A DNA stretch of 44,955 nucleotides from Nitrospirota bacterium (GCA_023475105.1 JAMCWJ010000040.1:1-44955); one strand, 5' to 3'; counted from the first letter of the stretch, positions 33,673 through 41,860 are shown. Translations and numbers: made by a program. Notes: generated by a model not told the origin, from the letters alone.

Positions 33673-34407
33673 TTAAAATAGCAGAACCAGCCCGATGATC
33701 ACGAGCACCACGGCAACCATCCTCTTGAAGAGGACCTGGTTTATCCTTATATGAAGAAGCGATCCTCCCAGATTGCCGATGAGGAATGCAGGCAACAGAT
33801 AAAGACTGAATTCGAGGACATGCCTGTTTATGAGGCCGCTGTAGCCAAAGATCAGCAACCGCCACGAATCCATCAGGAGAAAGAGAAAAACAAGGGTCGC
33901 TCTCAAAGCTGCCTTGTCGCTTATCTTCCTTGTCAAATACAAGACGACCGGCGGTCCTCCTGAAGAAAAAAGGCCTCCCGTAATACCGCCGAAAAAAGCG
34001 GCGATGACACCCATATAGTTCCTGACTTCTTTCGCCTCCCCTTCCTTCTTCTCGAATAAGATCTTTAGGGCGTAAATCGTAATAAACACACCGAAGAGCA
34101 TCTTCACGAGGCCGCTTTTCAGGAAGACAAGGCCATAGGTTCCGACGATAATGCCGACCATGTAGGTGGGAACCAGAATGAGCAATACGTCGTACCGTAC
34201 CCATTTCCTGGTCCGGAACGTCAGGAGCAGAAGAAAACCGGTAAGCACCGCGAGCACGGCCGCCGTGGGCGCGACGATTTTCATGTCGAGGAACAGCAAG
34301 AGAAACGACACCATTATCGGACCCGATCCGAAACCCGTCAACCCTCTCACGAAAAAAGACAGGATCACTACCAGGCTGGAGAGAACCACTATTTCTAAGG
34401 TCATCAA
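33673..34407 (-). CDS. TauE/SafE-family permease
   Basis: 244 residues, about eight membrane helices, the usual length of the short TauE/SafE type. Family blocks: SFFVRGLTGFGSGPIMVSFL in the first half and GVIAAFFGGITGGLFSSGGP at the start of the second, the repeated Gly-rich motif of both halves. Members export sulfite, sulfoacetate or other small anions. It is the last gene of the second molybdoenzyme operon, 12 nt after OsmC. A larger overlapping frame from 34489 is a shadow. Confidence 0.92.
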   Translation of the reverse strand: MMTLEIVVLSSLVVILSFFVRGLTGFGSGPIMVSFLLLFLDMKIVAPTAAVLAVLTGFLLLLTFRTRKWVRYDVLLILVPTYMVGIIVGTYGLVFLKSGLVKMLFGVFITIYALKILFEKKEGEAKEVRNYMGVIAAFFGGITGGLFSSGGPPVVLYLTRKISDKAALRATLVFLFLLMDSWRLLIFGYSGLINRHVLEFSLYLLPAFLIGNLGGSLLHIRINQVLFKRMVAVVLVIIGLVLLF

Positions 34408-34419
34408 TAAGATCCGGTG

Positions 34420-34836
34420 TCATTCCTCGATAATTTTGTGGCTCATAATAATCTGCACGCTTGGTTTCAGCATGGCCAGTACCGAGCAATTTCTCTTTGT
34501 CAATTTCACTGCATGCTGCACGGCTTTTTCCGGAATATTCTTGCCCTTTATGACATATTCCATGGCGATACCGGAAAAGACCGTCGGCGGAGTGACTGAC
34601 TTCTCGCCTTTCACATTTATCACGAAATCAGTTATCTGGAGCCTTTTCTTCTTCAATGTCACGATCATCGAGACCCCGGAGCATGCCGCCACGCTTATGA
34701 GAAAGAGCTCCATAGGTCTGATACCTTCGCCGCCGCCGAGACCCGATGCATCTATCGTGACCACGCTGCCCGAAGATACGGATCCTTCGAATTGACCACT
34801 TCCTTTCAAGGTAATCTTCCCTTCAAGCAGCGGCAT
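34420..34836 (-). CDS. OsmC-family protein
   Basis: 138 residues. Strongly Gly/Ser-rich N-terminus (LKGSGQFEGSVSSGSVVTID), then GIRPMELFLISVAACSGVSM. This holds one of the two OsmC catalytic cysteines (Cys in AACSG). The second is in KLTKRNCSVLAMLKPSV. Both peroxidatic-site cysteines are thus present. OsmC members reduce organic hydroperoxides or act as redox-sensitive, ligand-binding proteins. It ends 12 nt before the TauE/SafE gene. Confidence 0.9.
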   Translation of the reverse strand: MPLLEGKITLKGSGQFEGSVSSGSVVTIDASGLGGGEGIRPMELFLISVAACSGVSMIVTLKKKRLQITDFVINVKGEKSVTPPTVFSGIAMEYVIKGKNIPEKAVQHAVKLTKRNCSVLAMLKPSVQIIMSHKIIEE

Positions 34837-35081
34837 TACTTAGCCTCCCCGGAGCGTCTCGATGCCTCATTTTCTGTATGGTGATGAGTCGTACGCCGGC
34901 TAGAATGGGATACAGCACTTCTTGAAGGGAAAGACCTGAGAAGGATGCGCCGGGACTCCCAACTACAGTAAAGCGGCATATCTTCCGTAGATGTGAGAAT
35001 CACCGGCGAATCCTCCAACACAGCATCGAAAAAGTCAGGCAGAGAAATGTCTTGTCCTCGCAAGAGAGTACGCTCCTTCAA
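34836..35081 (-). CDS. Doubtful 81-residue ORF before OsmC
   Basis: The frame begins at a TTG with no convincing ribosome site, and its stop overlaps the OsmC start (TAATG). The first half (LRGQDISLPDFFDAVLEDSP) looks protein-like. The second half is rich in Ser, Arg and His (SSRRTTHHHTENEASRR), as in frame-shifted sequence. It may be a genuine small gene, the remains of one, or chance. It fills most of the 334-nt gap between the SCP2 gene and OsmC. Confidence 0.3.
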   Translation of the reverse strand: MKERTLLRGQDISLPDFFDAVLEDSPVILTSTEDMPLYCSWESRRILLRSFPSRSAVSHSSRRTTHHHTENEASRRSGEAK

Positions 35082-35170
35082 GTGTAAAACAAACCTTTAA
35101 CCGTTGGCGCAGTCAGCCTGCATCCCGCCCGGTCGCCCGCCTTTTCTTTCCAAAAAGATCTTAGACCAGA

Positions 35171-35545
35171 CTAAAAGGTACGGGCTGCCTGGAGCAGGAC
35201 ATTGGCGCCGACTGCGTCTCCCACCGCCCCCGTGACAGTAACTTCCTTTGTGATGAAGGCCTCAATGATCGTAAGCTTGCCCTCAAAGAGGTTTGACATC
35301 GCCTCATTGCTTCCCTCAAGAATCACATCAGCCTTGCTCGGTTTTCCCGTCTCCGCTTTAACGACCCTCCCCCTGTCCACTTCGAAGTAAAAAGAGAGTA
35401 TCTCGGCAGGGGGACAGGTAGCAGCAGGACCGTTGCCCCGTATATTGAACTGCACCGTTTTGTCCCAGTCCGGAAATTCAGTGTCAAGATCGACCTTCTC
35501 ATTGATCTTTTTTATCTGGGATAGAAAATCATTCACAGACATCAT
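35171..35545 (-). CDS. SCP2 (sterol-carrier-protein-like) domain protein
   Basis: 124 residues from the ATG at 35545; AAGGAGG lies 11 nt before it, and the earlier ATG (35554) is too close. SCP2-domain pattern: VQFNIRGNGPAATCPPAEIL, YFEVDRGRVVKAETGKPSKA, DVILEGSNEAMSNLFEGKL, and a hydrophobic C-terminal helix (TGAVGDAVGANVLLQAARTF). SCP2 folds bind lipids, acyl-CoA or hydrophobic ligands. It is unusual as a neighbour of ferredoxins and a molybdoenzyme, and suggests that the pathway handles a hydrophobic substrate or product. Confidence 0.85.
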   Translation of the reverse strand: MMSVNDFLSQIKKINEKVDLDTEFPDWDKTVQFNIRGNGPAATCPPAEILSFYFEVDRGRVVKAETGKPSKADVILEGSNEAMSNLFEGKLTIIEAFITKEVTVTGAVGDAVGANVLLQAARTF

Positions 35546-35564
35546 AATACCCATCGCCTCCTTC

Positions 35565-35882
35565 CTATTTCCTCCTAAAGATTTTCTTCGGTAATCGCGT
35601 CGGGACAAAGTCTACCGTGATAGCCTTGCCCTCTTTCTTGGGACATACTTCGACGCATTTCAGACATCCCGTACAAAGGGACGGGAATGTGGCCACCGGT
35701 ATCCACTCTTTGGAAACTGTGGTCTTGCCCTCCGGGATCGGGGTGTAGCAGCGCAACACATGCGGAGCACAGGCCTGGAGGCATTTACCACAGTCTAACG
35801 CCCCAAGGCAAGTGTCCATGTTAAACTTAATATTGGGAAAGTCCTTCGTTATGGTCTTTACTTCCATGTGGTTAAAGCTCAT
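35565..35882 (-). CDS. Ferredoxin-like protein, 105 residues
   Basis: Start at the ATG at 35882, after GGAGGAATGG. Two cysteine groups: CLGALDCGKCLQACAP (C-x5-C-x2-C-x3-C) near residue 24 and CTGCLKCVEVCPKK near residue 70. The second is a classical [4Fe-4S] motif, and the first is atypical by its longer first spacing. It starts 1 nt after the stop of the 285-residue ferredoxin and ends 19 nt before the SCP2 start. It is probably an electron carrier of the same pathway. Confidence 0.88.
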   Translation of the reverse strand: MSFNHMEVKTITKDFPNIKFNMDTCLGALDCGKCLQACAPHVLRCYTPIPEGKTTVSKEWIPVATFPSLCTGCLKCVEVCPKKEGKAITVDFVPTRLPKKIFRRK

Positions 35883-35883
35883 C

Positions 35884-36741
35884 TTACCATTCCTCCTTGA
35901 GGGCCGGAATCTTCTCACGTTCCAGCATCTTTATCGCCTCTACGGGGCAAACCCTCATGCATTGGGCGCATCCGAAACATTCCTGCTGCTTCAGAATAGC
36001 CTTTCCATAGGTTGGGGCCATATTGATCGCCTTGAAATGACAGGCTTCGACACACTTGCCGCAGCCTGTACACGTATCCATGTCCAGCTCTGCCACGTAA
36101 TGACCCTTCTTGAGAATCCCCGTTATGCCCCAGTCCAGTCTCCACTGCAGCCATACGCAGACCGGATATTCACAGGAACAAAGCTTTGACATGTAGGCGG
36201 GGGAGCCCACGTACGAAGCGTTGTGACACAGCCCTTCGTCGGACAGCTTTTCAAGGTGCTCCTTTGCCTGCTCCGCTGAAACGGTCTCGATCTTATGCTC
36301 CTTCCAGATCCTCTCCGGATGTTCATGATACATACTGGTATACGCGGAAATCCCCATACAGAAAGTGTTTTCAGGCCCCACGTATTTGCCGCCCCTCTTA
36401 TACTTCCGGCACGTGCAGGCGAGCTTCACAAACCCGCCGTTCTCATCGGCGACATCGCACATCTCCTTGGCCTCTGCCAGCGTGACGGTTTGCCCGGAGT
36501 GATACCGCGAAAAGCCTTCCTCCCAGTCGTTATCCGCGAGCTTCTCCAGTCGCGGGCTTAACCGGTTCTTGAGCAGATCCATCTCCGCAGAAACGGGACC
36601 CCAGAGCTTCGCCTGAACCTGGCGGTAGTTCGAGTTCCATTCTTTCAGCCAATCCTCCATGTCATCAAACTTCCTTACATAGTTCTCCGTCGCAAGATAC
36701 CATTTCTTGCCTTTTCCGTGTTCTGTACACCATTCACACAT
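35884..36741 (-). CDS. Multi-domain ferredoxin, 285 residues
   Basis: An N-terminal unknown part of about 210 residues opens with a CEWC motif (MCEWCTEHGKGKKWYLATEN) and contains further cysteines (ACTCRKYKR, LCHNASYVG, KLCSCEYPVC). It is followed by a C-terminal double [4Fe-4S] ferredoxin: CTGCGKCVEACHF (about residue 222) and CFGCAQCMRVCPVEAI (about 252). The extra cysteines in the first part could bind another cluster. The gene starts 105 nt downstream of the molybdoenzyme stop, after a perfect hairpin. Confidence 0.88.
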   Translation of the reverse strand: MCEWCTEHGKGKKWYLATENYVRKFDDMEDWLKEWNSNYRQVQAKLWGPVSAEMDLLKNRLSPRLEKLADNDWEEGFSRYHSGQTVTLAEAKEMCDVADENGGFVKLACTCRKYKRGGKYVGPENTFCMGISAYTSMYHEHPERIWKEHKIETVSAEQAKEHLEKLSDEGLCHNASYVGSPAYMSKLCSCEYPVCVWLQWRLDWGITGILKKGHYVAELDMDTCTGCGKCVEACHFKAINMAPTYGKAILKQQECFGCAQCMRVCPVEAIKMLEREKIPALKEEW

Positions 36742-36761
36742 TACTTTCTTCCTCCTTGCTC

Positions 36762-36793
36762 GGCAGCAACGGCGCCTTTACGCCGTTGCTGCC
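36762..36793. terminator. Perfect 13-bp intercistronic hairpin
   Basis: GGCAGCAACGGCG (36762-36774) pairs perfectly with CGCCGTTGCTGCC (36781-36793) around a 6-nt loop. On the transcribed (minus) strand it is followed by GAGCAAGGAGGAAG, not by a T run, so it is not a standard terminator. It lies between the molybdoenzyme stop and the ribosome site of the ferredoxin gene. It may set the ratio of their products by blocking 3' exonucleases or translation. Confidence 0.7.
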
Positions 36794-36846
36794 ACGAAAA
36801 TCTTTCCAATCGTGAAGACCGAATTGCATCGATTCTCACATTTCTC

Positions 36847-39021
36847 CTAAACAACATCACTAAATTTGATCGGTTTCGCCTCAAAAGGAGCCTTATCGGC
36901 CTTACTAATCCTACAGAGCATCCCTCTAAACGCTATCGACCCGCATAACTCGTCGTAGGGACCCAAGGGGTCCATCAGGTTATTGACATTAGACTCGTAG
37001 ACACCCTTTTCAGGTTCCGGCCTTTCAGGATAATGATACATATGGTCGCAATGGATCAACTGCGGATCGTGATTCGGCTCGAATTTGGCCTTCATCTTGC
37101 AGCTGCCGAACCTGGTTTCAATCTTTACCCAATCTCCTTCGGCTATGCCGTGTTTCGCTGCAGTATCAGGGTGCACCTGAACGATCGGAAAGGGGTTCAA
37201 CTTGCGTAGAGCAGGGATCTGCAGGCAGTCCGCGTGACTGCGGAACTTGTTCCGCGATCCTGAAATGAGCATAAGCGGGTAGTCCTTTGCGATCTCGTGA
37301 TGAATATCAGGGTCCTCCCTGGAAGGCTTATAGGTCGGCAGCGGATCGTATCCAAACTTCTTGAATACTTCGGAGTAATACTCCACTTTGCCGGTGGAAG
37401 TCCTGAACCCTCCCTGGAGGTTCTCATACCGTTTGTAAGGCTCAAGCGGCCAGTAGACGATCTTCTTCTCTTTAAATTCATCCCAGGTCATGTTGAGAGG
37501 TTTGAGCACATTTTCATTGTACTCCCTCACGCTGTTCCACGGCATGCTGATCCCCATCCTCTTCGCAATTGCTATAACGATCTCACGATCGTCCCTGCAC
37601 TCTCCGGGGGGGTCCACGGCCTTCTCATGGCAGTACATAAAGTTAATGTAGGTATTCTCCACCACCTCTTCCCTCTCCGGCCACCACGCAGCGGGCAGGA
37701 CGATGTCGGCAAGTTGGGCCGTCGGCGTCATGAAGGTTTCGACGATGGAATAGAAATCGAGTGATTTGAGCGCCTTCGTTGTATGCGCTGTGCCCGGCTC
37801 CGCAAGGAGTATCTGCGAACCGGCTGCAAATAAGGCCCTCACTTTGTATGGCCTGTCGGTGTTCATAGCCCTCAATCCGATAGCCGGATGGGCCTCAGGC
37901 CATGGGGCCTTCGGTCCGCAAAAGAGAGGGAACTCGTCGGCGCCCAGTCTCTTGAGCTCCATCTGCGGCTCCGGTCTGAAGCCCTGCCGGCCGAGCTCCT
38001 CGGTCATCGTGAAGAACCCCCGGGGACGACGTCTCATAACATTACCGCCCTTTACGTCGATGTTGCCCGTCAGGGAGATAAGAAAAGACACGGCGCGCGC
38101 CGATTGAGTTGAATTTACGTTCTGGTCAAGGCCAATGCGGTAATGCAGGGACGCGGGCTTGATAGTCCCGTACATCACGGCCGCCTCATGAATCTTCTCG
38201 GCAGGCACCCTGGTGAGCTTCGCAACTTTATCCAGGGGATAGTTCTTGACATGTTCCCGGAGTTCGTCAAAGCCCAGAGTCCATTTGTCGACGAATTCTT
38301 TGTCATAGAGTTCTTCCTGGATGATTACGTTTATCATACCCAGAGCAAGGGCGCTGTCAGTCCCCGGTTTCACCCTCAACCAGAGATCTGCATTAGCGGC
38401 CGAGTCGGAGTACCTCGGATCGACGCAGAGGACCTTTGCCCCTCTCTTCTTCGCTTCCATGAAATCATGCCATTTTGAAGGATGAGCCTGCGAAGGGTTC
38501 GCTGCCCAAATCACTATCAGGTTGGAGTTGGGCCAGTCAGGACCGCAATCGTCGGTGAGTATCTCCCCGTGAGTGAACGTCTGTGCGATCAGTCCCGGCC
38601 TTCTGCAGGAATGGGCGATGCTCAGAACATTCGGAGAGCCCAGCATGTAGGCCATAAGAGCGGTCGGAAGGATATTCACCCTCTTATGTCTCGATCCCCT
38701 GGAGATAGCGATCGAAAGAGGCCCGTATTTCTCCTTCACTTTCAGCAGATTCGTTGCGACTGTATCGATGGCTTCTTCCCAGCCTATCTGCTTCCACTTA
38801 CCTTCTCCCCTCTCACCAACCCTTTTAAGAGGATGAAGCAAACGATCCGGGTGGTACATATAATCCAACGCACGCAAGCCTTTAGGGCACGGGTGATTGG
38901 GGTGATTTGCCGCCGGTTTCAATTTAGTGACCTTGCCGTTTTCGACGGTCAACTCGAAACCGCAAAATTCGTGACAGATGGTACAGGTACTCTGTGCAAC
39001 GGTTGTTCCTTTTGCTGCCAT
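36847..39021 (-). CDS. Molybdopterin/tungstopterin enzyme, DMSO-reductase family, acetylene-hydratase-like cysteine spacing
   Basis: 724 residues, no Tat signal, so cytoplasmic. The [4Fe-4S] site is STCTICHEFCG (Cys13, 16, 20) with Cys45. The likely metal ligand is Cys139 in SIAHSCRRPGLIAQT. MGD-binding blocks are IVIWAANPSQAHPSKWHDF, LCVDPRYSDSAANADLWLR, MTPTAQLADIVLPAAWW and the C-terminal barrel GIAEGDWVKIETRFGSCK. The spacing resembles acetylene hydratase (cluster Cys9/12/16/46, metal Cys141). But the essential Asp after the second cluster Cys is His17 here, so a different reaction is expected. It is the first gene of an operon with two ferredoxins, SCP2, OsmC and TauE/SafE. Two operator-like palindromes lie upstream. 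Confidence 0.92.
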   Translation of the reverse strand: MAAKGTTVAQSTCTICHEFCGFELTVENGKVTKLKPAANHPNHPCPKGLRALDYMYHPDRLLHPLKRVGERGEGKWKQIGWEEAIDTVATNLLKVKEKYGPLSIAISRGSRHKRVNILPTALMAYMLGSPNVLSIAHSCRRPGLIAQTFTHGEILTDDCGPDWPNSNLIVIWAANPSQAHPSKWHDFMEAKKRGAKVLCVDPRYSDSAANADLWLRVKPGTDSALALGMINVIIQEELYDKEFVDKWTLGFDELREHVKNYPLDKVAKLTRVPAEKIHEAAVMYGTIKPASLHYRIGLDQNVNSTQSARAVSFLISLTGNIDVKGGNVMRRRPRGFFTMTEELGRQGFRPEPQMELKRLGADEFPLFCGPKAPWPEAHPAIGLRAMNTDRPYKVRALFAAGSQILLAEPGTAHTTKALKSLDFYSIVETFMTPTAQLADIVLPAAWWPEREEVVENTYINFMYCHEKAVDPPGECRDDREIVIAIAKRMGISMPWNSVREYNENVLKPLNMTWDEFKEKKIVYWPLEPYKRYENLQGGFRTSTGKVEYYSEVFKKFGYDPLPTYKPSREDPDIHHEIAKDYPLMLISGSRNKFRSHADCLQIPALRKLNPFPIVQVHPDTAAKHGIAEGDWVKIETRFGSCKMKAKFEPNHDPQLIHCDHMYHYPERPEPEKGVYESNVNNLMDPLGPYDELCGSIAFRGMLCRISKADKAPFEAKPIKFSDVV

Positions 39022-39280
39022 GCTTTACCTCCTCTGGTAACCAGCCCGCTTGGAACTCGTAAGTAAAATGAGGATACCGGAATAACCGAATACCGCCAGC
39101 AGGATATGATTACCGCTCTTAATACGGTTGATTTGTTCGCGTTCAGCCTTTTTCAGAGAAATATCTGATCCTACAAACTCTCGGACCCAGGTGCAAGCTT
39201 AGGGCCCGATGCCGCAGACTTTCCTCACCCCCTTTTCGATCAAACATTTCATTCATACCAGTTAACTCTCAACTTGACTT

Positions 39281-39324
39281 ATCATAAAAAGGTTGAGAAT
39301 AAATATCTATCGGATGAACGATAA
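39281..39324 (-). promoter_or_regulatory. Operator-like site 3 with class II promoter spacing
   Basis: ATCG (39309-39312), GATGAA, CGAT (39319-39322), followed by AA. On the minus strand a -10 TATGAT (39286-39281) is centred 32 bp below the palindrome centre, so the site would sit at about -41 from the start. That is the position of Crp/Fnr sites that activate by direct contact. No -35 box is seen, consistent with activator dependence. It precedes the molybdoenzyme gene at 39021 with a leader of about 250 nt. Confidence 0.6.
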
Positions 39325-39454
39325 ACTGCGGCATTTTCCTGACCGCAACTCATTTCCTCCTTAGATCTCCCATTTATCAGCTCTTAAATTGCTAAAAATA
39401 ATAATCCCTATTTCCATCGTAAATTATATTTTGAACAATGCAAAAGGAAGATTC

Positions 39455-39471
39455 TATCGGCTGGACGATAA
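39455..39471. promoter_or_regulatory. Putative Crp/Fnr-family operator, site 4 (ATCG-N6-CGAT)
   Basis: ATCG (39456-39459), GCTGGA, CGAT (39466-39469), followed by AA. It is the second copy upstream of the molybdoenzyme operon, 147 bp from site 3. On the minus strand a TATAAT (39428-39423) is centred 37 bp away. On the plus strand TACTAA (39490-39495) is 30 bp away, so it could serve either direction. Confidence 0.5.
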
Positions 39472-39523
39472 TCGGGGCGCCTCAGGACTTACTAAGAAGT
39501 ACATAAGTACGATAACGTTATTT

Positions 39524-39581
39524 GTCACTCCGGCTTGTCCGGAGTCTTTCCTAAGAAGGATTCCCGGCAAGCGGGAATGAC
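39524..39581. repeat. Dispersed palindromic repeat, copy 2 (inverted relative to copy 1)
   Basis: It begins GTCACTCCGGCTTGTCCGGA and ends GCAAGCGGGAATGAC. It matches the reverse complement of 1-70 over nearly its whole length, including the inner GATTCCCG and CTTTCC blocks. It is 58 bp long, 12 shorter than copy 1. Confidence 0.75.
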
Positions 39582-39890
39582 ACCCTACTAATGAACTCAT
39601 TAGTAACGATGTTTCGTTCAAACAGAGCACTGGTACAATCTGGTAGAATAGTGAAGTGCTGCGTAACGTAGTGAGCGATCTTGCCGATACGATAAGAGCT
39701 TCCCCGATTTGAGCGTAGATGGCCGGTTGAGCGCTCTCTTTGCGTGGATTCAGCGGCACCGTCGCCTCCCTGCTCGCCGGGAGTGCCACGCCGGGAATTT
39801 CCTCGGTTTTGTGCGGCTTGCGTCCACTATGTGTTCCGCTTAAACAATTTTGAGATGGATTCCGGTGACATGGAACTATTACAATAGAAT

Positions 39891-41825
39891 ATGTTTCAAA
39901 CGAGCAAATATAAATTCGCATTCATTTCCAATTCTGCCGAGTTGGAAGAAATGGTCAGGGCCTATTCAGATGCGAGCACAGAGGATTTATCCGTAGTGCT
40001 GGCAACAATGGAAGAAGCAATTCCTGTTGCCAAGAAATTGCTTAACGAAGGTGTTGAGATAATACTTGGCGGATGGGGAACCGGAAGTTTGCTGATACGG
40101 ACCATAGGACAGCCTGTCGTAAAGATAGAGCGAACATATCTGGATATCCTGCGTGCGCTGATACAGGCCAAGGAGTATAGTGCATCCATTGGGCTGACCA
40201 GTTTTGGCGCTCCAATCCCGGGCATCGAGATTCTTCAAAATCTACTTTCCATAAAAATAAAACAGATCGTATTTAACTCCGCCCGGGACCTTGCAGACGG
40301 CATATCTGAAGCGGCCCGAGGTGGCATTCATTGCATCGTCGGAGGAGGGATTTGTAGGGACATCATCACTTCGTTGGGAGGGGTGGGCATTGTTGTGCTT
40401 CCTTCCGGGGAGGCCGTTTTGCAGGCGCTTCAAGAAGCCAGAGCCATCGCCGGCGCCAGGAGGAAAGAACAAGATAACGCCATACAACTCCGCACAGTCC
40501 TTGAGACTGTAAAAGATGGAATCGTGGTAATCGGAAACAGCGGGGATGTCAAGTTCTTCAATCATATGGCAGCCCATATTTTTGGGGTCGAATTGCAAAA
40601 GGCCCTTGGGCAACCCTTGCCGACATTTGCCAAGGAAACCGGTCTTCTGAAAGTCCTGGAAACCGGTCTTCCCGAAACAGACAAGATTCGTCGAGTGGGG
40701 AATATCGACATTGTTATTAACTCAATTCCCGTTCTTATTAATGGAGAGGTGCGGGGAGTGGTCGGAACATTCAAGGAAGCCTCAAGAATACAGGATATTG
40801 AAAGAAAATTGCGCGAAAAGCTTTATGTCAAGGGGTTTGCAGCCAGATATACGATTGACCACATCGTCTTTGGAAGTCCGGTTATGAGGCAGTTGATAGA
40901 AAAAACAAAAAAGTATGCTCAGACGGACGCAACAGTGCTCATACAGGGCGAAACAGGAACCGGCAAGGAACTATTCGCCCAGAGCATACATAACATGAGC
41001 CCGAGAAAGGATAAACCTTTCGTAGCCATCAATTGCTCAGCCCTTCCGGAAAGTCTGCTGGAGAGCGAATTGTTTGGCTATGAGGAGGGTGCTTTTACGG
41101 GAGCGAGAAGAGGCGGCAAGATCGGCTTGTTTGAGCTTGTAAACGGCGGGACATTGTTTCTCGATGAAATAGCGGATGTCTCTTTGGGTCTTCAGGCTAA
41201 ACTCCTTAGGGTGCTTGAGGAAAAAGAGGTCATGCGCATTGGCGGTGACCAGATTGTCCCGGTTGACCTTCGGGTCATCAGCTCAACATACAAGGACTTA
41301 TGGGAGGAAGTCAGATGCAGGAGGTTCAGAATGGACCTGTATTTCCGACTGGAAATCCTGAAGCTGACCCTGCCGCCCCTTCGTGAAAGGCCGGACGATA
41401 TCCCTGATATTGCCCTGGCATGCCTTTACAGAAATAGCAAAGGCAACAAGAAAATATCGGCCGAAATGCTTGAACACATGAAACAGCTTTACTGGCCGGG
41501 GAACATCAGGCAACTGGACTCCCTCATAAAGAGATATATCGTTCTGCTGGGCGAAAAGGCTTCCGATGACCGTTTGATCAAAGACCTGCTTGAAGAACTG
41601 AAAGGTCAGGCAATGACGAAGAAGGAAGAAACAATCACTTTTCACAAGCCGGCGCCTGTGACTGACGATAAAACACTGAAGCAGAGAGTGGAGGAATTTG
41701 AAAGGTCGGTGATTGCGGATGGTTTGGAAAAGTCAAAATACGACAAGAAAGAGACAGCCCGGAAACTGGGTATCAGTCTGAATACCCTCTGGAGAAAGCT
41801 TAAGACATCAAATGATCCGAGCTGA
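39891..41825 (+). CDS. Sigma54-dependent transcriptional activator, PrpR-type
   Basis: 644 residues. Residues 8-185 are a PrpR N-terminal ligand-binding domain (ISNSAELEEM, GGWGTGSLLIRTIGQPVVKI). Residues 195-300 look like a PAS domain (LETVKDGIVVIGNSGDVKFF). Residues 320-555 are the AAA+ domain with Walker A GETGTGKE (353-360), the sigma54-contacting loop GAFTGA (400-405), Walker B TLFLDEI (421-427) and LREKPDD-like sensor LRERPDDIP. The C-terminus carries a Fis-type HTH (KKETARKLGISLNTLWRKL). In PrpR the N-domain senses a pathway metabolite; the ligand here is unknown. The start has little ribosome site. A sigma54 promoter and paired upstream sites lie between it and the sulfotransferase, its likely target. 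Confidence 0.94.
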   Translation: MFQTSKYKFAFISNSAELEEMVRAYSDASTEDLSVVLATMEEAIPVAKKLLNEGVEIILGGWGTGSLLIRTIGQPVVKIERTYLDILRALIQAKEYSASIGLTSFGAPIPGIEILQNLLSIKIKQIVFNSARDLADGISEAARGGIHCIVGGGICRDIITSLGGVGIVVLPSGEAVLQALQEARAIAGARRKEQDNAIQLRTVLETVKDGIVVIGNSGDVKFFNHMAAHIFGVELQKALGQPLPTFAKETGLLKVLETGLPETDKIRRVGNIDIVINSIPVLINGEVRGVVGTFKEASRIQDIERKLREKLYVKGFAARYTIDHIVFGSPVMRQLIEKTKKYAQTDATVLIQGETGTGKELFAQSIHNMSPRKDKPFVAINCSALPESLLESELFGYEEGAFTGARRGGKIGLFELVNGGTLFLDEIADVSLGLQAKLLRVLEEKEVMRIGGDQIVPVDLRVISSTYKDLWEEVRCRRFRMDLYFRLEILKLTLPPLRERPDDIPDIALACLYRNSKGNKKISAEMLEHMKQLYWPGNIRQLDSLIKRYIVLLGEKASDDRLIKDLLEELKGQAMTKKEETITFHKPAPVTDDKTLKQRVEEFERSVIADGLEKSKYDKKETARKLGISLNTLWRKLKTSNDPS

Positions 41826-41860
41826 TTTTCAAACATATTTCTATTTTTTTCTCCAAGTCG

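Larger units (their letters stand above)
39022..39890. other. Divergent intergenic region, 869 bp
   Basis: No credible gene. It separates the minus-strand molybdoenzyme operon from the plus-strand sigma54 activator. It holds two ATCG-N6-CGAT sites (39308-39324 and 39455-39471), minus-strand -10 boxes TATGAT (39286-39281) and TATAAT (39428-39423), and a dispersed repeat (39524-39581). The last 300 bp before the activator is mixed sequence with no further motif I can name. Confidence 0.7.

Noticed and set aside
33665-34489. 274-codon minus-strand frame overlapping the TauE/SafE gene
   Set aside because: Same region in another frame; the other frame has membrane helices and the TauE/SafE motifs, this one does not.
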